A stretch of DNA of 64,000 nucleotides from Zopfochytrium polystomum (GCA_025765615.1 JAIVFJ010000018.1:62001-126000), one strand, 5' to 3'. Positions 31,105 to 42,757 are shown, counted from the first letter of the stretch. Made by a program: numbers and translations. Notes: generated by a model not told the origin, from the sequence alone.

Positions 31105-31195
31105 AAAAAAAACCTTGTCAAGAGACACTCAAGACTGCACCCTCCACCACCACCACCCCCCACCACCTTGCCACTGCCCTCCACCGCCTTCCTAC

Positions 31196-31645
31196 TGCCA
31201 GATCAACGTCAGATCAACATCAGATTGTTGTCAGATCGTCAGATCATCATCAGATCAACTTCAGATTGACTCCAGAACCCTCCACCACCACCCCCCACCG
31301 CTTTGCCACTGCCAGATTGACGTCAGATCTTCATCAGATCGTCAGACCATCGTCAGGTCAACGTCAGATTGACTCCAGATCATCAGATTGACATCAGATC
31401 TTCATCAGATTGACTCCAGATCGTCAGATTGACGTCAGATCTTCGTCAGATTGTCACATCATCGTCAGGTCAATGTCAGATTTTCGTCAGATTGTCTCCA
31501 AATCATCATATCATCATCAGATTGTCGCCAGATTGACTCCAGATTATTACCAGAACGCCCAATTCTTGTCAGATTGCCAGATAATCATCTGATTGTCGTC
31601 AGATCATCGTCAGATTGACTTCAGATTGCTGCCAGATTGCCTCCA
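31196..31645 (+). repeat. Degenerate CAGATT tandem repeats in the LINE 5' UTR
   Basis: Around 30 imperfect units of 10-16 bp of the form (A/G)TCGTCAGATTG / CATCAGATC. They yield spurious repetitive frames (QIDVRSSSD). Located where many LINEs carry promoter or monomer repeats. Confidence 0.85.
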
Positions 31646-31861
31646 GCAATCACTTTCCTCCTTCACCACCACAACCACATTGCAACCACATCACAACCTT
31701 TGTGCTGAATTGGGATTGGCACCCCCCTATTTCATGAGCAGCCCACCTCCCTCCACGTTCTTCGGCACCCACGCTGATCAACACATATTGACAATCACCA
31801 CTCAGCCAGACCCCACTATTGCCCCACTCACTGAACTTGACATCCTACGCTTTATCTCCAC

Positions 31862-33397
31862 TTGCAACCTCACCATCTGACAGCGGCCCTTGCTCTCAAA
31901 GGACCAGACTTCTTACTCACTCCGCCTTCTGCATCCTTTGTTGGACGAACAGGCTGCCCGTCTTCAGACCACATCCCACACATTAAATTTTCTTACACCT
32001 GTCGACTACCAGCTGCTGCCACAGAATTCACCAACAAACCTACCAACCAACTCGTACTCCAACACCTGGCTCCTGGAACTACTAGAAAGAACTTTGATGA
32101 GCAAAAGGACTCCCTGCGTCATGCAATCACCTCTGCTTTATCCTCGTGCGGCTCCATAATGGCTATTCATTTTGCACACCACCAGCTTTCCGCCTCCGCA
32201 TCTGCCACAGTTTTTTTTGACGGCCCTCCTCACAATCCCCCTCAGTTCATAACTATTATGGGTGCAGGTGTCACAATTCGACCACTGGAACCTTCTGCAG
32301 AAAACCAGCGGCAAATCAGCGATGAAAAGCAACGCACAGCTGTCCTTTATAACATTCGTCGCTCCACAAGTATCTATGACCTTGAGGCCATCCAATATGA
32401 GTTTGAGTGCACGTCAGTTCGCATTCCAGGATTCTTCAACTCAGCAAAGGGCACTGCTGGCCTTTCGTCGTCTGCCCATTTTGTTTTTACAACCCGCGCA
32501 TTGATGTTGCAAAAAACTAACCAATCAGTTGTCTTCAATGGCCGTGCACTCCCATTTCACCCACTCCAAAAGGAAGATTTCACTCCCTTCCCCTGCTGTC
32601 GCCATTGTGGAAACTCCAACCATACCTCTCAATCTTGCAAAACTGGCCGCCCCTCTGGCTCCCTCCTTAACCAAGCCACTTCAGCAGATTCCAAAGACAA
32701 CAGCCAGACAGCTCAGGCCCCTCCTGACACCACAACTCCCCCACCTGTCCTGCCTGCTCCCCCTCCTGTCCCTCCTCCACAGCTGCAGTCAATTTTGAAG
32801 GTCCTTGAAAACATCCAGCAACAGCTTCTCGCACAACAGACCTCCTTGCGCACAGAGCTGAAAGAGCATCAGACAACAGTACGCACTGACATCCAAAAAC
32901 TCACCACTCAGCTTTCCCAGCTTGAGCCAATCCCTGCAGCACTGGAACACGGCTTAGCAAAGGTGGACCACGACATTCAGAGACTTGCAGCTGCTGCAGC
33001 CAACGTGGACACTTCACTCAAAAACCATGCTGGCGCCATCCACAACCTAAATCAGCGAGTCACCACACTGGAGCCACTCACTGCACAATTGGACAGCTGC
33101 CTCACCACAGTGGACACAACCATCCAGCTCCTCAGCTCTCGCCTCCAGACAATTGAAGAATGGTTGAAATACAATGACCCGATTGATGAGGACCTTGACG
33201 ACCGTTCCTCTGCTGAACCTTCTTCTACTACTACTGTCCCAGCTCAATCAGCTGTCACCACACGCTCAAGCTCCAGTTCCTCTTCAACTCCTCCCAACAG
33301 AACTGCCCCCAAACCTGCCCCCAAACCTGCCCCCAAACCTGCCCCCAAACCTGCCCCAAAAACTGCCTCAAAAACCAGGAACACTGCCTCAACTTGA
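31862..33397 (+). CDS. LINE ORF1 protein (nucleic-acid-binding, Gag-like)
   Basis: 511-aa frame. The middle resembles LINE ORF1/Gag RNA-binding modules. A CCHC knuckle lies at C246-x2-C249-x4-H254-x4-C259 (CRHCGNSNHTSQSC). A Pro-rich linker follows, then a long predicted coiled coil (about 320-440, LENIQQQLLAQQTSLRTEL) and a tail with five KPAP repeats. ORF1 proteins coat LINE RNA and act as chaperones. The annotated Met may not be native: a frame just upstream (PTIAPLTELDILRFISTCNL) looks like the lost N-terminus, joined by a one-base shift near 31870. Confidence 0.8.
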   Translation: MQPHHLTAALALKGPDFLLTPPSASFVGRTGCPSSDHIPHIKFSYTCRLPAAATEFTNKPTNQLVLQHLAPGTTRKNFDEQKDSLRHAITSALSSCGSIMAIHFAHHQLSASASATVFFDGPPHNPPQFITIMGAGVTIRPLEPSAENQRQISDEKQRTAVLYNIRRSTSIYDLEAIQYEFECTSVRIPGFFNSAKGTAGLSSSAHFVFTTRALMLQKTNQSVVFNGRALPFHPLQKEDFTPFPCCRHCGNSNHTSQSCKTGRPSGSLLNQATSADSKDNSQTAQAPPDTTTPPPVLPAPPPVPPPQLQSILKVLENIQQQLLAQQTSLRTELKEHQTTVRTDIQKLTTQLSQLEPIPAALEHGLAKVDHDIQRLAAAAANVDTSLKNHAGAIHNLNQRVTTLEPLTAQLDSCLTTVDTTIQLLSSRLQTIEEWLKYNDPIDEDLDDRSSAEPSSTTTVPAQSAVTTRSSSSSSSTPPNRTAPKPAPKPAPKPAPKPAPKTASKTRNTAST

Positions 33398-33460
33398 CCA
33401 ATATTCTTATTCTTTTTTTTTTGTGAAAGCCCCTTTGCTATTGATATCACTCTTATTTCT

Positions 33461-33461
<1 letters not shown>

Positions 33462-33491
<30 letters not shown>
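33462..33491 (+). repeat. 30-nt poly(A) between LINE ORF1 and ORF2
   Basis: Uninterrupted A-run in the inter-ORF spacer of the LINE. Not the element's 3' tail, which is at 39502-39514. Confidence 0.95.
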
Positions 33492-33492
<1 letters not shown>

Positions 33493-33534
33493 AGAGACAT
33501 TATTAGCAGGACTTCCTGCACCCCTTAGTCAACT

Positions 33535-36500
33535 ATGTCAACTAGCCCTGTGTCTAGCACACCACCCCCAACACCACCACCCCTCCCTCGCTTTGCAACT
33601 TGGAACATCCGTCGTGCCTTCCCCACCAAGGCTGCATCTATCTTCCACTGGCTCAATCACACCAAAACCACCATCCTTGCCATTCAAGAAACTGGCTGCT
33701 CTGACACAGAGGCCACCCACTCCATTCGTCACATCACTAGCGAATTACAAAGGTTTCTTCATATCCTCCACCCCCTCCCGTCACGCTGGCGTTGGTTTCA
33801 TCATTTCATCTTCCCTGGCACCACACATCACTGACGTCTCCCACTTTGGAACTTGTGCCATTGCCCTCACCTTATCTTTTGCTCGAACGCTCCATCCTCC
33901 TGCGAAATATTTACTGGCCTGCTGACCCCCAATCTGAGGAACTCCCTGACTTGCAAAAATGGTGCAACTCTCTTGCCTCATCTGAATCCACCTCACCCCA
34001 CCAAGCCTACTGGTTTGGTGACTGGAATGCCATCACTGACCCCCTTGACCACTCCACCAGAGCCCCCACACCTACTTCCCGCCATGGGTTCCTCCCCACC
34101 CTCTCCCTGAAAGGCTTTGTTGATTCCTTTAGACACCTGCACCCAGACTTACCCTCTTACACACACACTGCTGGCTCCTACTCCTCTCGTTTGGACAGCA
34201 TTTGGCTCTCACCCCCTGCTCTTGACTACGTCACTGAAGCTAACATTTCTTCTCCACTTGAAGAGCCCCATCTCACTGACACTTCAGACCACCTCCCCTT
34301 CAACATAATTCTTGCTTCCTCCCCCTTCCACACTTTTCCCTTCTCCCCTCTGCGCCGGCAGGTTATCAAACCCCTGGAAGCTTCAGAGGAGCAACTTGAC
34401 AATTACACTTCAGCCGTCTCAGTTGAGCTTGCCCCCCTCTCAGCAGCCCTTGCAGCCTTGGACAGCATTCTTCTCCCCTCTGAGCTTGAGTTCCTCCATT
34501 CTCCATCCCTACCCTTTCAATACCCCTCCCCAGAACGTGCATCACTCCTCGTCAGCCACCTTGACACACTCTCCACATCATTTCACGAGTTACTGCTTCG
34601 GCTTGGCAAAAGTTCCTTCCTCACAAGGGAACCTCCTCAGTAGCGCCAAAGATAGATTACCGTGCCAAACCATTCCTTGTTGCACGTTGGAAAGTAGAGA
34701 AACTGTGGGCACTTGCCAAAGACCCTGCGCATGATCTGGCTGACATCTTCCCATCCATTCCTTTGACCCCATCTGAGTGGGGCGCAGATCAGTCTTACTC
34801 CTTCTTGTCCCACATCCACTCTCAGTACAAAGCCCGCTTCTTGGACACAACTGACTATCGTGATGTTTTACTCCCCGCCCTCAACCGCCATCGCCAGGCC
34901 ATCTACCATGCCCAACGCCAGGCAGCAGAAAGCACAAAATGGAGGACATTGCCACAGCTCTCACACATAGACACGACCTTTTCTCTTCTGGCAAGATAAA
35001 GACTGTCCTCAACAACATCCTCAACCGCACGCGCAGCAACTCTAGCATCGACCACATTCGCTATACTACTGCCAAAGGTCCCTCAATCACCCACGATCCT
35101 GACCTTGTCCCTGGTATCTGCCAACAACAGGTCGAACACTGGTTTCGCCCTCGTACCCTCACTCCCTTCCCACCATCCTCTCCATTTCACTCTGAGATGC
35201 AACCCCGTCCCCACATCCCCCCAGATCTTTTCTCCAAGGTTATGCTGCCCCCTTCTGCCAACAATGTCAAAAACGCTCTCACATCTCTTGCCTCAAACAA
35301 AGCCCCTGGCCCCTCCCAAATCTCCAGAGAGCTCCTCCTCGCAGCTGGTCCTGATGCTCTTGCATTCTTCTCCTCTCTCATCATTCGCTCTTTTCTCTTC
35401 CTTGACATCCCAGACTCTTGGGCATCTTCCTCCATCTTCCCCATACCCAAGAAAGCTGCGTGGGGTGGTGACATCACTAACCTCCGTCCAATCAGCCTCT
35501 GCGAACTTGCTGCCAAAGTTGTTCAATCCATCCGTCTTTCTCGTATCTCTTCCATCCTCTCTTCACAATGTACTCCTTGGTCGCAACTTCTCTGCCCTAC
35601 CTGGCTCTTCTCCTGACCCGCCTCTCCACCTGGTACGCTATGCCCTTGACCTTGCCCATTCCACTAAACAGCCCTTATACCTTCTCCTCAACGACATTAA
35701 GAAAGCTTTTGACAGTGCCCCTGTTGCTGGCCTCATTGCCTCCTGGGAACGTATTCACCTCCCCTCTTCTTATGTTCGCATGCGTGTCAATTCCCAACGT
35801 CGTTTTTGTTCCTCTGTCATCACAGCTTTTGGCCCATCCCCTTCCTTCCCCATTGGCACTATGATTCAGCAAGGCTCCCTTGAGGGACCCCTTGATTGGC
35901 GTATCTTTTGGGACCCTGTTCTTTGCGTTCTTGATCGCTGCACCACCGGTTTCATTTTCTCAGTTCCCACCCCTCGTAACTTCCCTGTCCAATTCTTCAA
36001 CCCCCCACCCCCTGTCTCTGTTACTGGCTTTGCCCTTGTCGACGACACCAACACCCTCTCCAGCACCCTGGAGGATCTGCAGCTTCAGGCCGACCTCCTC
36101 TTTGAGTACCAGTCACATAACAACATCGGGTCTAACACCAAGAAAATCTTCATCTCCGCCGTCAACACCCCGCAATCAGCACCTACCACCATCAACTGGG
36201 GCACCACAGTCCTTCCCATCCACCCGCCAAACACCACCTTTCGACACCTAGGCAACTACTTCACAGCAGACGGTATGAGCTCAGCAGCACAGCAGCAAAT
36301 CCTTTCCACCACCACCAATTTCCTCGACATTATCAAACACAAAAAGATGGGTGACAAAATTGCTTCTTACCTCATCTGTAACGTTCTCCTCCCACGTGTC
36401 CGCTTTCTGTGGAAAACTGCCATTCTCCCCCGTACTTTCCTCAACAACCTCACCACACTCTGTCGCAAAACCTTCAAACGCCTGGTTGGCTACTGCACCT

Positions 36501-39055
36501 CTTTTCCCAATGCCCTCCTCCATCACCCCATGACCCATAACTTCCCTGACTTTTACAATGAATACTGCTCTGACATGATTGTTGACCTCAACTCTCGCTT
36601 GAACTCCCCCTCTCTCATTGGCCACATAAGCCATATCATGATGCACCGCCTCCAACTTGACCTGGCCTCTGGAGCTCCAGTTTTCTCACATCCCTTACCC
36701 TTGTCCCAGCCAAAAAAACACTTCACCAAGTTTCTCATTCCCCTCCTTTTTAACCAACAAACATCCTTCCAATACTCTGGTCCACCCCTATTTTCTGTTC
36801 ATGCTCACTCCATCAACTCATTAGTTCCTTGGCATATTTTTCTCAAAGTGCTTCCCACTCTCCGTTCACACTCAGTCTTCTTTTTTGAACAACTTTTTGA
36901 CCTCCGCCTCACCAGTCCTTCTTACAAAGACAGCTCTCTCCCTGACAAGCTCTGTGAAGTGTACCACATCATTAAGACCTTTATTTTTGCTGCTCCCACC
37001 TTTGGCTCGCCAGTCTTTTACCACAGCCCTCCTGATGGTCCTCTTTACAACCCCTTTTACCCATCTTCTTTGGATCCCCTTCACCATCCTCCCCTTGCTC
37101 GTGGCAGTTTTTTCCGTCTGATGACCCCACCACAAGTGGAATTCTTCCGCATTGTTAACTGGACTCACACACTCCCAAACCCCCAACTCCTTTCTCATCA
37201 CTACTCCAGGCTCCCTGAACACCTTCACCCTTCCTCCCACAATTTCCACTTGGTTCAATGCCTTGGCTGCCCCATTGGCTCCCCCCCATTCTCTTACCCC
37301 TGCAGCAAGCACATCTCTCCCTACAATCCAACTTCCCTTGCACACTCCACCTACACAGTCCCCATCAGCAGCCGCACAACTGCTACTGCAACTCGACCCT
37401 CCCAGCCCATCTTCTTTGTTAACTCACCTTCCCCCACCACCGTTTTCACACCCACACCTTTCCCACTCCTCACCTCCCGCCACTCCACTTTCAATCCAGC
37501 TCCCTTCACGAATCCCTGCTTTCAACCAATGGACGTGCCCCTCCTCCCTGCTGACCTTGCTCATACCCACCTATCCTTGACCTTTGACACTGATGGCTCC
37601 CTTCGCAAGGAGGGCTTCATGGCTGGCTCTGTTGTTTGCCTTGAGCTTAACTTTGAATTTTCTTTTGCCCTCCCTCCACTCACTGCCTCTTCCACAACTG
37701 CTGAAATTGCTGCTCTCCTTGCTGCCCTCACCATCACTGCAAAGCTTTCCCTACCCCTCACTTTTCGACTTGACAATCTTGGAGTGGTTCACACCTTTGA
37801 GAAACTCTTTCCCTCAAACTCCTTTAGTCCCCATCTGCACAGCGAGCTCAACACACCTCCTCTCTCTGATTCCCTCCATTGTCTTTTGCACACCACTTCC
37901 CACCCCTCCCTTTGGGCATGTGTTGCAGCCACTCTACAGTCTTGGATTGGCCCCGCTCCACAAGTTTCCTGGGTTCGTGGACACAACAGCGACGCTGGCA
38001 ACAAACGAGCAGACAAGCTGGCATCATCTGTACCCTTGACTTCCGACCCAACTTTGTTACCAATCCTCTCACAACAGATCCTCCCAGCCACTGCCTTCAT
38101 CTCAAATACCCCCATCTTGGGCCAACTTCGACGACAACTGCGACTCCTCACAGGTCTCTCTCACCATTTTGCACTTCTGAACACCTCAGCCTTTGCCCAC
38201 ATCACCCACAACCCTGACCTAGTTCATTGGGAAGCCACATTTCTTGTTCTCCACTCTGGAATTAAACCCTCTTCCCTCTTTGGCACCCTCCCTGGCTCTG
38301 CTCTTCGCAAGTATCAACTTCAAATCCTCAGCAACACTTTGCCCACCCAAAAAGTTCTACACCAACGACACCCTCAAGTCTACCCTGATGGGCTCTGCCG
38401 TCGATGCCACCACGCTCTGGAAACCACAGAGCATGTCTGGCAATGCCCTGCAGCTGCCGACGCCATTGCCATGATTCGCAACACCTTTGCTGAAACTCTT
38501 TCCTCCTCTGTTCCACCTGCACCTCATGGTCGCTCTCCTCCCCAAGCCCATCCCATTTACTGGCTCTCCCGCCCTGAATTTCTCTTTGATCATCAATCTT
38601 TTATCAATTTTTCCTCCCTCCTTCGTGGCTTCATCCCTCAATCCTTTTATGACACCTTATTCTCACGTGATAACCCTGCTGCCTCTGTCCTTAAAACCCT
38701 TGTCACTGCTTTCCATCAGCTCCTTCTTGACGCCCATCGACTTATTTGGATCCCCCGTTGTGGCGACACTATCTCTTGGGAGAAGTCAAAGTCCATCAAG
38801 CCCTCTGACAAGCGCTCCAAGCCCCGCAGATCCCCTCCACCAAATTCCCAGGCCTCTCACCCTCGTTCCACGGCCTCTCACCCACTGTCTTCTCCAAACA
38901 TCAACTTTTCCCTCCCTCCCACTCCATCATCCCACAGAACTCGTAACAGCTCCTCACAACCCTCTCAACCTCGCTGCACCACATATAGTCACCGGCACTC
39001 CACTGACACTTGCCCAGGCATCTGGCTTTTGCACACCAAGGCTTCTTCCAGATGA
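33535..39055 (+). pseudogene. LINE ORF2 (endonuclease, RT, RNase H), frame-disrupted
   Basis: Begins MSTSPVSS at 33535, then an AP-endonuclease domain (ATWNIRR, AIQETG, YWFGDWNAI, SRLDSIWLS, DTSDHLPF). RT: LRPISLCE, motif A LLLNDIKKAFDS (about 35680-35715), motif B QQGSLEGP (about 35866), motif C FALVDDTN (about 36031). RNase H: TFDTDGS, TAEIAALLAAL, FRLDNLG, VRGHNSDAGNKRADKLA. C-terminal CRRCHH...HVWQC zinc motif. This order is that of Tad/I-type elements. Frame changes near 33750, 33890, 34640, 34960 and 35560 break it; from 35560 to 39055 the frame is open. Confidence 0.9.
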
Positions 39056-39531
39056 ATTGACCACTACCTCAGCCGCATCAAACTTGTTGCAGGCATTATC
39101 TGGCTTCACCACACAATACAACTCCCCTCACGCCAACAAGCAAGAGCCACTCGTCACCCATCTCCTGCTGAGCCCCCTGATGTTCACTGAGCCACTGTTG
39201 CCCTTCTCAATCTTGACATGGGCTGTTGCCTAATCTGACTTATCCCAACCCTCTGATCTTTCACAGATGCTCCCCTCTCTTACACTGACATCCTTCAGAC
39301 TCACTTCTCTATTTTCTTGATTCTGTGTTTTCCCCTTCTCCTTTGATCATTGTGGCTTTATGTGCGGTGGAGATGCCTGACGACCCTGTAAGTCCGTAGC
39401 GCATGGGGTGGGTTTGCTGAGGTGATACCTGGACGTAGCCCATTACGGTTCACCGTTGATGGCTCTTTCTCTTCCTGCCAGCCCCTCTGGGGCTGGAACA
39501 ATAAAAAAAAAAAAAATCATGGGGCCATTTC

Positions 39532-40031
39532 TTGGCAGGCAGCCACCAGAGCAGAGTGGAGGGGGGGGTGGAGGAACTGGCAAGAAATGATTGGTGCAGA
39601 CAAGAAGACAGTCACCACAGCCACAGAAAGAAAGGAAGATACACAAAGAGAGACAGTAAACAAACAATCAAATACAAGATAAAACAAGAAAAAGAGCCAA
39701 AACAAAGGAAAATAATAATTGAAAAAATAGTAAAAATCATCAACAGAAAAAGAAAGAAAAGAAAATAATAATATATACAACGGAGTCCAAGCCAAATGCG
39801 TGTATAACGCGCTTCGAGACGGGTGGATAATCCTCACAATTATCAGTGGAAAAGTGGGTATACACTCTTTTATTTGAGGTCACAGGCTTGACGGCCTGTC
39901 ATCCTCACAAGATGTGATAAAGCCTTGTTGGTCTAGTGATCGCGCTGATGCAGCCTGGTGGGGTGCATGTTCGATTGCAGGTGTTTCCGCATGTGAGTTC
40001 CTGGCTGGTGACCTTCCAACCCCTACATAGT
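39532..40031 (+). other. Spacer with a tRNA-like (pol III) motif
   Basis: 39670-39780 is A-rich. 39921-39990 carries an A-box-like TTGGTCTAGTGATCG (39928-39942) and a B-box-like TGTTCGATTGC (39968-39978) at tRNA-like spacing, suggesting a degraded tRNA or SINE head. No complete cloverleaf is evident. Confidence 0.4.
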
Positions 40032-40758
40032 TGTAAACAGTCTACTCTGAGTGAGTGGGTGGAAGGAGTGAATGATGTGGAGACGTGTGTTTGTGGGTGG
40101 TCCTTCTCCCCAACTTGGAGAGAAAGAGAAAAAAATTCTGTTATGAATTATTGATACACCATGATGATATGCACGCTGTAATAGTTGCTAGGCAAGCGTG
40201 ACCAGCACAGGGTAAAAACCTCTCCTATATTATCTGCTTGAGCAGAGGAGGAGGAAAACTGTTGACACCAGGTTTCCGTTCCACTTTATACTTGGAGTAT
40301 TTGTCATCAGTGCAAGGCAGCACCCAGGTCTGCATTGGCAGTGGCTTGCTCTACCATGGGCATTGTGAGAACGATAACTGACAGTCACAATAGGTTCGGG
40401 TCCATCTTGTGCCTCTTTCTGCTAACCAGTCAGTTCCGCGTAATGTTATGAATCACCCTCTGGAAACCTCTGGAACCTTCTAGAACATTCCTTCATGGAA
40501 CCTTCTGGAACCTTCTGGAACCTTCTTTGCTTTCCTGACTTGTCTTGTTGTCATTGGTATCACTGGTATCATTGTATTACTAATTGCTCCTTCTGGAACT
40601 TTCTTTGAGTCTTGACAAGGAAGACTCTCAAAAGGTATAAAAGGGGGGATGGGGGACCTGTCCCATCCCTCAAGTGAATATTGTTTCCAATACAATCATC
40701 ACTCCTCTCAGTTCCTTGTCTGCCTTGTCCTGTCCTGCCCTGTTCCTGACATCTAACA
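40032..40758 (-). repeat. Family B solo LTR with a nested chromovirus LTR
   Basis: Family B sequence runs 40032-40443 and resumes for its last seven bases at 40752-40758 (TCTAACA). The whole is flanked by ATAGT at 40027-40031 and 40759-40763, a 5-bp target duplication. A chromovirus LTR is inserted inside. Confidence 0.85.
40444..40751 (+). repeat. Solo chromovirus LTR, 308 bp, nested in family B
   Basis: TGTTATGAAT ... CCTGACA. It lacks one 44-45 bp block of GAA/TTC units relative to the 353-bp LTRs. Flanks CGTAA and TCTAA are an imperfect target duplication; the intact family B end (TCTAA) suggests the left copy mutated. Confidence 0.9.
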
Positions 40759-40880
40759 ATAGTCGTCTCCCTTCTCTCTTTCCCCCTTTTTGCTGGTGAC
40801 AACAAGGTCTCCTGCAGCAACCCTTGCAACAAGTGCTAAGGTCGTGCCCTTTCTGTCGTGTCGCTATTAACTGCTCCCGT

Positions 40881-41291
40881 TGTTAACAGTCCACTCTGAG
40901 TGAGCAAGTGGAAGGAGTGAATCAAGTGGAGATGTGTGTTTGTGGGTGGTCCTTCTCCCAACTTGGAGAGAAAGAGAAAAAACTCTGTTGTGAATTATTG
41001 ATACATGATGATGATATGCATGCTATAATAGTTACTAGGCAAGTGTGAATGGCACAGGGTAAAAATCTCTCCTATATTATCTGCTAGAGCAGAGGAGGAG
41101 GAAAACTGTTAACACAGGGTTTCTGTTTCACTTAATACTCAGAGTATTTGTCAACAGCACAAGTCAGCACCCAGGTCTGCATTGGCAGTGGCTCGCTCTC
41201 CCATGGGCATTGTGAGAATGATAACTGACAGTCACAATAGGTTCAGGTCCGTCTTGTGCCTCTTGCTGCTAACCGTCAGTTCCGCCTAATA
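40881..41291 (-). repeat. Family B solo-LTR-like repeat
   Basis: Full-length copy running to GTCAGTTCCGCCTAATA; its terminal CA has changed to TA and no target duplication is visible. Immediately followed by a WD40 remnant. Confidence 0.8.
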
Positions 41292-41720
41292 ATGGGAGCA
41301 GCGTAGTGTCTGTGAGCAAAGACAGCATTACCAGGATCTGGCAGCACTTCCACATCCCAACAGGTGCACATGCTGGTGGGTGACGCCACTTGTCTTGTTG
41401 CAAGGTTCAGCCCTGACAGTCAGCTTGTTGGAACGCACCAGCGGGCTGCTCCATCAGCTGGAGGGACAGAAGAGTGCAGCTGACTTTCTTGCGTTCAGTC
41501 CTGACAGGAACTTTATTGCCGCCGGAGGCTTTGAACAAATCATGTGGATTTTGGAACATATCCACTGGCAGTGAGCCCATCCTTTGCGCTCTGCAGCGTT
41601 CGGTCGTGACAGGCGGTAAGTTGTCTCGGAAGACAGCTGCGGCTCTTGCAAAGTTTGGAATCTCGCAAAGTATCCCTACTGATCTGTCTAAGAGGGGCTT
41701 CAAACACAAAGAATGAACAT
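41292..41720 (+). pseudogene. WD40-repeat protein remnant
   Basis: Pieces in different frames give typical WD40 strands: SVSKDSITRIWQHF, DATCLVARFSPDSQLVG, ADFLAFSPDRNFIAAGGFEQ. The frame changes between repeats and is interrupted by stops. In this context it may be the sensor end of another NACHT receptor, but no NACHT part is adjacent, so that is speculation. Confidence 0.6.
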
Positions 41721-41896
41721 TCAGAGGGACAGTCCTCTGAGGGATTGGTGCAAGAGCACCGATTACTCATGGGGCCACTGGCTGGTGCAAGGGGAAACAG
41801 AAGGGCACTCCCAAGGGCACAACACAAGCGCAGAATAAAGAGAGAAGAGGATAACAGGGGTTTTTATCACAAGAAACTTATCTCAAATGCAACGGC

Positions 41897-42096
41897 TGTT
41901 AGACGGAACTGACTGGTTAGCAGCAAGAGGCACAAGATGGACCTGAACCTATTGTGACTGTCAGTTATCGTTCTTACGATGCCCATGGGAGAGCAAGCCA
42001 CTGCCAATGCAGACCTGGGCGCTGTCTTGCACTGTTGACACATACTCCGAGTATCAAGTGGAATGAAAACCCAGTGTCAACAGTTTTCCTCCTCCT
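41897..42096 (+). repeat. Truncated family B repeat at the edge of the GC-rich block
   Basis: Starts TGTTAGACGGAACTGACTGG and breaks off after AGTTTTCCTCCTCCT, where GC-richer host DNA begins. Marks the boundary of the repeat-rich compartment. Confidence 0.85.
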
Positions 42097-42757
42097 CGAG
42101 GGGGTTGATTTTGAATTTTCTTGGATTTCCCGGCGAGCTTGAAGGAGACGAGCTTGAACATTCTCCTATTTTTTTTCTTTAAAATTTTTTTTTTTCGGTT
42201 TGCCACGATTAGATAAATATCGGGAAGGTCGAGTGGGGGTTGGGAGCCTTGGGTTATGGCAAGGAAGAGGGATTTGCCGGGAGGGAGTGGGGCAGAAAGA
42301 ACATTGCATTGCTGTTCTCGCGACCGTCCGAATCTGTTCGTGCGCATTTACTCCTCTGACGCGGGAGCGGGTAGGTGCAGAGGCCGAACTCTCCGCCTCT
42401 GCGTCAGCCGCAGGGATCGACTACTCCCTGTGAGTCTGCTGTCCTCATTCTCTCCGAGCGATGGCACCGTGGGTTATACGTGCGATCGCCGGGGAGTGTT
42501 GTATTACGAAACGGCGCCTCCTCACCGTAACGCGATATTTATTGAGCTTCTGTTGTTTTTTCTTGTCACCCACGACTCCCACAGACGTCGCACCCCGCGG
42601 CAGTTCCTCGGAACAACTGCCGCAAGTGGCCTTGTTGGAAACTACCACCCTCCTCCAAAAAAAAAAAAAGAAAGGTCTGGACAACTCACAAAAACTGCAA
42701 TGTGTAACTCTTTATTTACTGCCTTCCTTCTCCCCAAACCTTTTCGTTCCTGCAACT
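42097..42757. other. Intergenic, 3' of the mannosyltransferase
   Basis: No supported gene. Contains T-rich runs at 42167-42197 and an A-run at 42659-42670. A short frame near 42350-42430 ends at a possible splice donor (CCT|GTGAGT) but has no recognisable content. Confidence 0.4.

Larger units (their letters stand above)
31105..39514 (+). mobile_element. Full-length Tad/I-type LINE retrotransposon, frameshifted
   Basis: 8.4 kb: repetitive 5' UTR, ORF1 with zinc knuckle, ORF2 with endonuclease, RT, RNase H and C-terminal zinc motif, and a poly(A) end at 39502-39514. A 17-bp target duplication with one mismatch (31088-31104 and 39515-39531) marks target-primed insertion. ORF2 changes frame at least five times, so this copy looks inactive unless the shifts are sequence errors. 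Confidence 0.93.

Noticed and set aside
31196..31645. Repeated units resembling a CRISPR array
   Set aside because: Units are 10-16 bp, degenerate and without unique spacers, in eukaryotic DNA, inside a LINE 5' UTR.
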